NCBI GenBank assembly: GCA_021151805.1
Contig: JAGKWN010000108.1
Location: forward strand, 1-13,722
Reading direction: 5' to 3'
Length of the DNA stretch: 13,722 nt
From: Cytophagaceae bacterium
GTDB taxonomy: Bacteria; Bacteroidota; Bacteroidia; Cytophagales; Cytophagaceae
The translations under genes were made by a program, and so were the position numbers. This document shows, piece by piece, positions 8,124 to 13,722 of the stretch (positions are counted from its first letter, which is position 1; each line of letters begins with the position of its first letter). The notes under the pieces were generated by a model, which saw only the letters and a program-made list of their open reading frames with translations, was not told the origin of the DNA and did not search any database.

Positions 8124-9194
8124 TTAGTCCATGAATGTAATGGTAAAGGTTGTGCCTTTGCCCACTTCACTTTCAAGGGTTATGTTCCCGCCCAGATTTT
8201 TTATATGTGTATATACTAAATACAAACCAATACCATTGCTGTCTGAATGGGCATGGAATTTTTGATGGAGTCCAAAAATTTTATTTTTTATTTTTTCAAG
8301 GTTGAAACCTTGTCCGTTATCGGAAATCAATAATTGTTTTTCTCCGTTTAATATTTGAGTGCGGAGCACAAGGTGCGGAGTTGTACCAACATTCACGTAT
8401 TTAATAGCATTGGTTATAAGATTCAATAAGATACTATCCAGATAAGCTTTATTGAATGGAATTTTATCAAAAGCAGAAAAATCGCTTTCTATAAAACTAT
8501 TGGTATCAACGATCATGTTATGGATCGATTGGGTTACGCGTTCTAAAGCAGCGGAAATGCTTACTGTTTCGATTGATAGATTCAAAATACTATCCTGAGT
8601 TAGTTTGGTTATGTAAGAGTCTACCGTTAATTTTAATTGTATGCCTGAATTTTTTAGAAGATCAATTAATTCAATCGTTGAGCTGTCGTTGATTTTGGAT
8701 TTATCAATAAAGTTGAGAAGGGAAAGAAGATTGTTTATTGGTGGGCGCAGATCGTGTGAAATAGTAAAAGTTAAATTTTTGAAGTTCTTATTCATTTCAG
8801 TTAAGCTAGATACAAGCAAGTTTCTGTCTTCTTCTTTGTTTTTTAAGTGTGTGACATTTTTTGCGATTGCATACACCAGTTGCTCACTTTGGTAAGGCAT
8901 TGAGGTCCACGATAGCCAGACAATATCACCGTTTTTAGTGATGTATCTGTTTTCAAAATTTAATAAAGGTTTATTTTTATGAATATTCTGCCTGTGTTCA
9001 GAAGTGATCATTCGATCTTCCGGGTGAATGAATTCATTGATTGGCCTGGAATAAAGTTCTTCTTCAGAATAGCCTAGTGTTTTTAATACAGCGGGGTTAA
9101 CTTTTTTTAAATAGCCGTCATAGCCAGCAATGAAATGCAGATCCAAAGATAATTCAAAGAATAAATCTGTATTATAAGAATCTGGTAGCGGCAT
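8124..9194 (-). CDS. Cytoplasmic PAS-domain sensor histidine kinase
   Basis: The protein has 356 residues and no membrane segment. A PAS domain spans about 10-115 (HFIAGYDGYLKKVNPAVLKTL, LGYSEEELYSRPINEFIHPED, then the PAC-like VYAIAKNVTHLKNKEED). A coiled linker leads to the dimerisation/phosphoacceptor helix with H147 in TISHDLRPPINNLL. The ATPase domain shows the N box (LLNLITNAIKYV, N258/N262), G1 (DNGQGF, 292-297), the F box (IFGLHQKF) and G2 (NGIGLYLV, 320-327). All catalytic elements are present, so it should autophosphorylate in response to a signal sensed in the cytoplasm. No response regulator is encoded nearby, so it is an orphan kinase. Nine consecutive A residues lie just before the start codon on the coding strand; no Shine-Dalgarno site is evident. 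Confidence 0.93.
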   Translation of the reverse strand: MPLPDSYNTDLFFELSLDLHFIAGYDGYLKKVNPAVLKTLGYSEEELYSRPINEFIHPEDRMITSEHRQNIHKNKPLLNFENRYITKNGDIVWLSWTSMPYQSEQLVYAIAKNVTHLKNKEEDRNLLVSSLTEMNKNFKNLTFTISHDLRPPINNLLSLLNFIDKSKINDSSTIELIDLLKNSGIQLKLTVDSYITKLTQDSILNLSIETVSISAALERVTQSIHNMIVDTNSFIESDFSAFDKIPFNKAYLDSILLNLITNAIKYVNVGTTPHLVLRTQILNGEKQLLISDNGQGFNLEKIKNKIFGLHQKFHAHSDSNGIGLYLVYTHIKNLGGNITLESEVGKGTTFTITFMD

Positions 9195-9258
9195 TGAATT
9201 TTTTTTTAGGGAAGCAGGAATTGAAATAGCTGTAATCTGAATGAATCAGAATTCAAAA

Positions 9259-9468
9259 CTATTTTTTGTGGCTTGCAATATGATTATTCAGTAAGTTTTT
9301 CAAATCCTGTAGATAATCTGAAAAGACTTTTGTACTCATGGTAGGGTGAGCAACTATTGGAATGGTGATGGGATTTTCGTCAAGATACTGATACAATTCA
9401 GGATAATCTTTTTCGATTTTATAAGTAATATCAGTTATTTCTTTGAGTAATTCCTGTGTCTTTTTCAT
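9259..9468 (-). CDS. Small conserved Bacteroidota protein, 69 residues
   Basis: The product is charged and mostly helical: MKKTQELLKEITDITYKIEK, then YPELYQYLDENPITIP, then a C-terminal helix SDYLQDLKNLLNNHIASHKK. It has no signal peptide, membrane segment or Cys. I recall similar small proteins with a YPELYxYLDE(N/T)P core in many Bacteroidota, but none has a known function as far as I know. It lies 64 bases upstream of the kinase gene on the same strand and could lead that operon. A terminator separates it from the lipoprotein gene further upstream. The codon pattern and helical periodicity support a real gene. Confidence 0.75.
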   Translation of the reverse strand: MKKTQELLKEITDITYKIEKDYPELYQYLDENPITIPIVAHPTMSTKVFSDYLQDLKNLLNNHIASHKK

Positions 9469-9570
9469 AGATAGCTGGTTTTTGATTCAATCAAGATAAA
9501 TCAATTTTTAAGTATCTACAAATCTTAATTAAAATACTTTCAGGTAGTTAAGTGTAAATGACAGGCAAGT

Positions 9571-9599
9571 AAAAAGGAAAAGCCTGCTGGAACGCAGGC
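9571..9599 (-). terminator. Rho-independent terminator of the lipoprotein gene
   Basis: GCCTGC (9582-9587) pairs with GCAGGC (9594-9599) around a 6-base loop. On the minus strand the stem is followed by TTTTCCTTTTTAC. It lies about 10 bases past the stop codon of the gene ending at 9609, a classic intrinsic terminator. It makes the next gene (start 9468) the beginning of a new transcript. Confidence 0.85.
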
Positions 9600-9608
9600 C
9601 TACAGGGA

Positions 9609-10211
9609 TTAATCGGGTAATGAGGTAGTCTGGGCAATTTTATCTGTAGATGTTAATTGTTTTTCATCATAATAAAATACCTGACCGTTTTCAACCAGAT
9701 GTTTAAAGTCTTTACGAAGTTTTTTTGATTGGCTTTTAGTAATGCCACCTTTGATATTATACTCAACTTTATTTTTTCGGTCTGAGAAAGTTATAAATTC
9801 TATGTTTCCATCACGATCACTGATAACTTTAAAGGTCTCTATTGCTTTACCTTGTTTGTTGCAGGCAATCACCGTTTGTGTTTTTTCTAACGGATTAACA
9901 AGAATTGCTTTACTTATGTTGTTGTTATATTCAAGTACATGCAGCAAGGAATCCAGTTGATTGCGGGTGATTGTATTACAGGTTGAATAGGTAGAAGAAG
10001 CAACACATTGCACATTATTCTTTTTCATGCAGGTGTTTACCTGACTTAGATCATCAAATTTACTGAAGCCTAAAGTGTCTGTTGAATGCACTGCTGAACC
10101 AGAACATTGTTTTTCATTTGCTGTAGTTTCAGATCGTATGCAGCTGTTTGTCATGAAATCAATCACAACAGCTAATAGTAGAAGCATACATGTTTTATGA
10201 GAGAATTTCAT
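9609..10211 (-). CDS. Putative Cys-rich lipoprotein, function unknown
   Basis: The protein has 200 residues. The N-terminus MKFSHKTCMLLLLAVVIDF is a signal peptide, followed by TNSC with C24 as a possible lipidated Cys. The lipobox is imperfect because T replaces the usual Leu/Val at -3, so it could instead be a periplasmic protein. The mature part holds further Cys at 36, 61, 69, 78 and 117, enough for two disulfides. The C-terminal half (about 97-180) looks like a small beta domain with FKVISDRDGNIEFITF, followed by a basic helix KSQSKKLRKDFKHLV. No family was recognised. It is followed by a strong terminator and preceded by about 215 bases without a convincing gene, so it is probably transcribed alone. 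Confidence 0.75.
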   Translation of the reverse strand: MKFSHKTCMLLLLAVVIDFMTNSCIRSETTANEKQCSGSAVHSTDTLGFSKFDDLSQVNTCMKKNNVQCVASSTYSTCNTITRNQLDSLLHVLEYNNNISKAILVNPLEKTQTVIACNKQGKAIETFKVISDRDGNIEFITFSDRKNKVEYNIKGGITKSQSKKLRKDFKHLVENGQVFYYDEKQLTSTDKIAQTTSLPD

Positions 10212-10426
10212 AGTTGCAGAATTTATACTAAATGAGATGTATAATTACAGACATAGGGAAATAACATATATAGTGTTCCATGCTATTAATGTTATTGACG
10301 TGTATGCTACCAGGTGCCACAGAATTGAATAAGCCTTTTTCAATGCCGGGCTGATTTCTTTTTTTAGTACAGGTGGTTTCATACGTGTACATGATTAGAG
10401 TTTCTTTATCTGAATCCTGTGGTCTA

Positions 10427-10756
10427 TTAAAATATTTCATCGCCCTGGTTTTCCTCCAGATCATTGTGATTATCTCCGCCTAGGCTGTAATAATTATTTT
10501 CCTCATCTTCATTACCGATAGCTTCCTGCTCATCATCCATTTCAGCACCTGGCACATCAAGCGCTGTATTGCCGTATTCATCGTCGGAAACTGGTAATAC
10601 AGATTTCTTTTTCTTCGCTGAGATTTCTGGATCCGCTTCATCAATGCGATCGTACTTGTTGTATATATCATCACGTGCCGGATATTTTGGATAACCGGGA
10701 AATTTTTCATCAACAATTTCGTCGGGTTTTTCAGAAGTTTTTTTCTTGGTTTTCAT
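10427..10756 (-). CDS. Small highly acidic conserved Bacteroidota protein
   Basis: The protein has 109 residues. A Lys-rich start (MKTKKKTSEK) is followed by FPGYPKYPARDDIYNK (19-34), a basic patch AKKKKSVLP, and a strongly acidic C-terminal half with LDVPGAEMDDEQEAIG (66-81) and NEDEENNYYSLGGDNHNDLE (82-101). There is no signal peptide or membrane segment, and it is probably disordered. I recall proteins with the same VPGAE.DD...IG.EDEENNYYSLGGD.H.DL core in many Bacteroidota, so it is a real, lineage-restricted family. No function is known to me. The acidic tail suggests contact with basic partners such as nucleic-acid-binding proteins, but that is speculation. Confidence 0.82.
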   Translation of the reverse strand: MKTKKKTSEKPDEIVDEKFPGYPKYPARDDIYNKYDRIDEADPEISAKKKKSVLPVSDDEYGNTALDVPGAEMDDEQEAIGNEDEENNYYSLGGDNHNDLEENQGDEIF

Positions 10757-10850
10757 GGCTGGTAATCTTTTGTTGAATCAAATTTCCTATAAATTTTCCC
10801 CACTAGCTTTGCAGTATTTTAAAAATAGATTACATCATTTACACCATAAG

Positions 10851-10887
10851 AAAAAAGCTGCATTGTGCGTAAACAATGCAGCTTTTT
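10851..10887 (-). terminator. Rho-independent terminator of the first secreted paralog
   Basis: A 15-bp perfect stem (10852-10866 with 10873-10887, core AGCTGCATTGT) closes a 6-base loop. The plus-strand A-run at 10851-10856 becomes a minus-strand T-run. It lies 25 bases past the stop of the gene ending at 10912. Both flanks are A/T runs, so it could work in both directions. Confidence 0.88.
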
Positions 10888-10911
10888 AATGCTAAAAAGG
10901 AATAATGAATA

Positions 10912-11529
10912 CTATGGGTTTGCGCAATTCGTATTGTAATAGGTTATTATTGCTTCAATGTCGCTACGGTGATATGTTTTGTCTTCAATCTTTTTTACCA
11001 GATCCGGGCATTCTTTTAAGAATACAGGCATGTCATGATTGAAATTTATTTTCCCATAACGCACTAAATCATTATTGCCTTTTTGTAAAACATATTTGCT
11101 GTAGGTAGAACTTGTTGTCATTGGCGCACTATTTGGACCGCCGCCAGTTGTCATTGTTTGTCTTATATAGTAACTGAATAATTTTATTTTTCCATCAATT
11201 TCCAATTTGAGAAATATTTTACTTTCTCCATCACTATTAGGGGATAGGTTGTCAAATTTAGACTGCATTCTGTAGAGTTGATTGTTGTGCGTAAACTGAA
11301 TTTCTTTAGCCTGGTTCGGATATAGTTTACATTTATTTCCTGCCGCATCAATATATTTTATTTTATACTGAAGATTTACAAAGGTGGGCTCAGATGCAAG
11401 ATTCATTGGAATGTTAAATGTTACCTGTGTAGTGTCGGTCTTTGTAATGATAATTCCTTTTACTTCTGCGGAATGTATGTTTGAGATTGTTATGAAAAAC
11501 AGAATGATAAGGCCGGATAATTTTTTCAT
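10912..11529 (-). CDS. Secreted protein of unknown function, intact paralog A
   Basis: The protein has 205 residues. The chosen start (ATG at 11529) is directly followed by a signal peptide MKKLSGLIILFFITISNIHS with cleavage before AEVKG. A longer frame opens at 11634, but its extra 35 residues would bury the signal peptide. The mature protein begins with beta strands KGIIITKTDTTQVTFNIP and continues with FTHNNQLYRM and SKIFLKLEIDGKIKLFSYY. A Gly/Ser/Thr linker near 125-143 leads to a helical C-terminal module MPVFLKECPDLVKKIEDK...YYNTNC with two conserved Cys. No named domain was recognised. The same layout occurs in the damaged gene at 12608-13221. It is probably periplasmic or surface exposed and has its own terminator. 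Confidence 0.85.
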   Translation of the reverse strand: MKKLSGLIILFFITISNIHSAEVKGIIITKTDTTQVTFNIPMNLASEPTFVNLQYKIKYIDAAGNKCKLYPNQAKEIQFTHNNQLYRMQSKFDNLSPNSDGESKIFLKLEIDGKIKLFSYYIRQTMTTGGGPNSAPMTTSSTYSKYVLQKGNNDLVRYGKINFNHDMPVFLKECPDLVKKIEDKTYHRSDIEAIITYYNTNCANP

Positions 11530-11771
11530 AAAAGACGTTTGTAAATGTATTTCGATTAAATATAAAATATATTCTTTTAAGGACAATGAGTTAAATAATT
11601 TGTGAGGGAAGATTGTTAACTGGATTGTGATCAAAGCTGAAGAAGCAAGTCCTCGGTAAAATGTTCAAGGTTATCACTTTGAAATTCACAATAAGCAGAA
11701 AAAGCCCACATGGCAGTTTTGAGCTATTGTACTTGTACAGGTTGAAAAATGTATAATAAACACTAAATTTA

Positions 11772-11779
11772 TATGTTTG
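11772..11779 (+). promoter_or_regulatory. Candidate Bacteroidota -7 promoter element for the TylF-like gene
   Basis: TATGTTTG matches the Bacteroidota -7 consensus TAnnTTTG exactly. Transcription would start near 11785, about 20 bases before the ATG at 11807. No TTTG is seen at the usual distance upstream for the -33 element; the nearest is GTTGA at 11741-11745, which is too far. If it is real, the TTG at 11777 lies upstream of the transcript and cannot be the start codon. Confidence 0.4.
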
Positions 11780-11806
11780 TTTGTATTAATTATTGTGTTT
11801 GGTACT

Positions 11807-12556
11807 ATGCTATTAGCTATTTCTGTTACGCAGCTTATCAGCCTTGCTTTAATTCTGATTCTGTTTCTGTTGGGTTTTAAAATCATGGAAACCTCCTGGT
11901 CTTATAAGATCAGCAAACCTTATAAGTGGGAAGATGCTGTTAAAGAAGGAAAGATCTCTAAAAGCCTTCTTAAAATTGAACGTACCTATAGAGATAAGGT
12001 CCGGTTTTATAATTTTTGGTTTCAGGTAGAGCGGTTGAAGAGATTAAAAGTGTCTGGTGCATTTGCCGAACTTGGCGTATATAAAGGGGAGACAGCTTTG
12101 ATGCTGCATGAAATGGATCCGACCCGAAAGCTGCATTTATTTGACACGTTTGAAGGCTTTAATTTGAAAGACCTGGATATTGAAAAAAATAAAGATGAAC
12201 GTTATACCACGAGCAATTTTTCTGATACAAACATCGAATCTGTAAAGACACTATTCAAAGATACTTCAGGGGTTTTATTTTATCCAGGGTACTTTCCTGA
12301 CACAACAAAATCATTAACAGAGAAAACGTTTGCGTTGGTAAATATTGACGCCGATTTGTATTTACCAACGATTGAAGCGTTAAAGTTTTTTTATCCAAAA
12401 ATATCACCCGGTGGTGTACTGATTATTCACGATTACAATCACACCTGGGACGGCATTAGAAAAGCGATTGATGAGTTTGTCGTCGGCATCCCAGAGTCTA
12501 TTGTAGAAGTACAGGATTGGCAGGGAAGTGTAATGATTATTAAAAATCAAAAATAA
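11807..12556 (+). CDS. TylF/MycF-family SAM-dependent O-methyltransferase with N-terminal membrane segment
   Basis: From ATG 11807 the protein has 249 residues. Residues 1-26 form one hydrophobic segment (MLLAISVTQLISLALILILF), a likely membrane anchor facing the cytoplasm. The catalytic part shows the SAM loop FAELGVYKGETALML (86-100), LFDTFEGF (111-118), the metal-site strand LVNIDADLYLPTIEAL (187-202) and PGGVLIIHDYNH (201-212), a pattern typical of macrocin-O-methyltransferase-like enzymes that methylate sugar hydroxyls using a divalent metal. A polysaccharide or glycolipid precursor is a plausible substrate (inferred). Start choice: TTG 11777 is in frame but overlaps a promoter-like element, and ATG 11885 would remove the hydrophobic segment. 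It is the only plus-strand gene here and sits between two minus-strand paralogs. Confidence 0.88.
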   Translation: MLLAISVTQLISLALILILFLLGFKIMETSWSYKISKPYKWEDAVKEGKISKSLLKIERTYRDKVRFYNFWFQVERLKRLKVSGAFAELGVYKGETALMLHEMDPTRKLHLFDTFEGFNLKDLDIEKNKDERYTTSNFSDTNIESVKTLFKDTSGVLFYPGYFPDTTKSLTEKTFALVNIDADLYLPTIEALKFFYPKISPGGVLIIHDYNHTWDGIRKAIDEFVVGIPESIVEVQDWQGSVMIIKNQK

Positions 12557-12562
12557 GTTATT

Positions 12563-12604
12563 TTACTTATCCTCTTTAAGTAAGAACTACAAGAGGATAG
12601 GTAA
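12563..12604. terminator. Hairpin between convergent genes
   Basis: TATCCTCTT at 12568-12576 pairs with AAGAGGATA at 12591-12599. The stem extends outward by several pairs including a G-U, around a 14-base loop. It starts only a few bases after the TylF-like stop codon and lies just past the end of the damaged paralog on the other strand. T-rich sequence follows on both strands but not as a clean run. It is probably a shared, bidirectional terminator. Confidence 0.6.
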
Positions 12605-12607
12605 TTG

Positions 12608-13221
12608 TTATTTTATCCCACAATTGTTGTTATAATAGTTAACTATTTTTTCTATATCTGTTTTTAAATAAACCTTGTCTTCAATCATTTTAACAACCGC
12701 AGGACAGTTGTTAAGAAAGATAGGGATGTCTTTTTCGGAATTCATATCCCGATAATAAAGCATTGTGCCACCGTTCATTTGCAGGATACTAGTACCTGTT
12801 TTGGAAGTTGTGTCATGGGCCTGCTGCCAGGAGAACCACTGTATATAGTAGTAGAAGAGTTTGTGTAATATTTGAATAATTTAAGCGGCCTGTCGATCAG
12901 GAGATTCAGAAATATTTTAGTTTTTCCATCTGAAGCTGCAGAAAAAGTGTCAATCAGGGAAACCATTCTAATGAGCTGGCCTTTGTGTTCAAAACGAAAT
13001 TCGTTTGCATCTCCCGGATTGATTCTACATTCATTATTCAGACTGTCAAGATATCTTATTCCATCCTGCATGGTAATGTAATTAGGATCTGTAACAGGAA
13101 TGATTAAAGTAACATGTAATGTGTCTATATTCCGTATGATCATTCCCTTAGGGTTGGGAGCCGCAGATAATGATAATGAAAAAAATGAAAGCAGAATGTA
13201 AAGAATGTATTGTTTTTTCAT
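12608..13221 (-). pseudogene. Secreted protein paralog B, broken by a one-base frameshift
   Basis: Reading from ATG 13221, a signal peptide (MKKQYILYILLSFFSLSLSA) and a domain matching the gene at 10912-11529 run to about residue 137 (SPGSRPMT). The frame then gives a short unrelated tail and stops at 12775-12777. In the next frame, from about 12813 down to a TAA at 12608-12610, the missing C-terminal third is intact: TTSKTGTSILQMNGG, then IPIFLNNCPAVVKMIEDK, then VNYYNNNCG. This matches paralog A closely (22 of 37 identical over the final module by my hand alignment). Restoring one base near 12808-12816 gives 204 residues against 205 in A. No slippery heptamer is seen, so programmed frameshifting is unlikely. 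It is either a recent pseudogene or a sequence error. Confidence 0.88.
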
Positions 13222-13287
13222 AAAGTAAAAGTTGTTCGATCAGATTAAAACAGGTATAAACTTTTTAAAGGTACGAATTGAAAAGGA

Positions 13288-13710
13288 TTAACTTATACGC
13301 ACACATACCCAAGTAGCTTCCAACAAAGGCTCATCATTGAGGTAAGCTATGCCAGACTGTTTAACAAGTTTTTCACTTAGACAGATATTTTTAATGATAT
13401 ACTTAATGGGTTGATTAAATTCAGCTCCTTTTAAAAATACTGCTGATTCAATGCTGGCTAAACCAAAGAGGCCATTTGTGTTATTTAATAATCTCATTCC
13501 TGCACCGCCGCATTGCGCCATGGACTCAATTAATATAGTACCTGGGATGAAAGCGTGATCAGGGAAGCTGCCTTTGAGTTAGATACATTCTTCTCCAAAA
13601 GTTTTAATACCTATAATTTCTTCTTCTGATACAGAAACTATTTCATCAACAAATAAAAACGGACTTCTGTGGGGTAACAGTTTTTCAATCGTTTCTTTAT
13701 TCGTATACAT
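13288..13710 (-). pseudogene. FabZ-like hot-dog dehydratase gene with in-frame stop codon
   Basis: The frame from ATG 13710 starts MYTNKETIEKLLPHRSPFLF (residues 1-20) and VDEIVSV, the classic N-terminus of FabZ-type 3-hydroxyacyl-ACP dehydratases. TAA at 13579-13581 interrupts it at codon 44. The same frame continues with LKGSFPDHAFIPGTILIES and MAQCGGAG, the FabZ active-site helix region, and ends at 13288. The total of 140 codons before the final stop is normal family length. In FabZ the catalytic His lies in GHFPG and the Glu 14 residues later; here the His position is Ser (S48) while the Glu (E62) is kept. The remaining open part from ATG 13521 (77 residues) lacks the N-terminal half and should not fold as the enzyme. 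It could belong to a fatty-acid-like pigment (flexirubin/aryl polyene) locus extending to the right, which is unproven. Confidence 0.85.
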
Positions 13711-13722
13711 ATAATATTTTAT

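Noticed and set aside
9238..9252. Short inverted repeat TCTGA/TCAGA just past the stop side of the 69-residue gene
   Set aside because: The stem is only 5 bp, it has no T-run, and such repeats are expected by chance in AT-rich DNA.
10228..10464. Minus-strand frame of 78 codons downstream of the acidic-protein gene
   Set aside because: It overlaps the end of the acidic-protein gene, and its product has no signal peptide, domain or family resemblance. The stretch 10212-10426 looks like ordinary intergenic DNA. A real small protein cannot be fully excluded.
11530..11634. Upstream extension of paralog A to a start at 11634
   Set aside because: The extra 35 residues would precede a clean signal peptide that begins at the internal Met (11529), and the damaged paralog starts at the equivalent point.
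12775..12813. Reading the 148-residue frame ending at 12775 as the natural C-terminus of paralog B
   Set aside because: The last 11 residues share nothing with paralog A, while the adjacent frame restores the complete homologous C-terminus.
12800..12820. Programmed ribosomal frameshifting in paralog B
   Set aside because: No slippery heptamer or downstream structure is evident at the junction, and the intact paralog encodes the same region in a single frame.
13288..13521. Treating the 77-residue frame from ATG 13521 as a complete small gene
   Set aside because: That Met is the internal Met of the FabZ MAQ motif, and the same frame upstream of it is clearly FabZ-like up to and beyond the TAA.

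Overview
The window looks like chromosomal DNA of a Bacteroidota bacterium, most likely a cellulose-degrading member of the Cytophagales close to Cytophaga. The evidence is AT-rich DNA, a large glycoside hydrolase family 9 (GH9) enzyme ending in a type IX secretion (T9SS) C-terminal domain, several small proteins of Bacteroidota-only families, a BBP2-type outer-membrane barrel, weak or absent Shine-Dalgarno sites, and one good match to the Bacteroidota -7 promoter element (TAnnTTTG). The taxon is inferred from protein features, not from a database match.

Layout. All genes but one are on the minus strand. Positions 54-5432 hold a 1792-residue secreted GH9 enzyme. It has a signal peptide, a carbohydrate-binding-like domain, an Ig-like domain, the catalytic domain, one PKD-like domain, nine tandem 86-residue repeats (exactly 258 bp each), a tenth divergent repeat and a T9SS sorting domain. 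Upstream of it is a cold-shock-domain protein with a charged N-terminal extension (5573-6022), followed by its own terminator. Next is a probable operon read in the order PAS histidine kinase (8124-9194), outer-membrane beta-barrel (6971-8065) and SAM-dependent methyltransferase (6241-6948), perhaps preceded by a 69-residue protein (9259-9468). A Cys-rich putative lipoprotein (9609-10211) with a strong terminator and a very acidic 109-residue protein (10427-10756) follow.

The right end is the most unusual part. Two paralogous secreted proteins of about 205 residues lie on the minus strand (10912-11529 and 12608-13221). Between them, in opposite orientation, is a TylF-type methyltransferase with an N-terminal membrane segment. 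The second paralog is broken: a one-base loss near 12808-12816 splits it, and its whole C-terminal third can be read in another frame, matching the intact copy. Immediately upstream is a FabZ-like hot-dog dehydratase gene (13288-13710) with an in-frame TAA at codon 44 and Ser in place of the usual catalytic His. The right end therefore holds two adjacent damaged genes, which suggests local gene decay or two sequence errors.

How the genes work together. The GH9 enzyme would be exported by the T9SS and anchored at the cell surface to cut cellulose or a related beta-glucan, with the repeats acting as a long stalk. The kinase, barrel and methyltransferase may be co-transcribed, but no response regulator is present, so their shared job is unknown. 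No RNA genes, mobile elements or CRISPR arrays were seen, and no gene-free stretch exceeds 300 bases.
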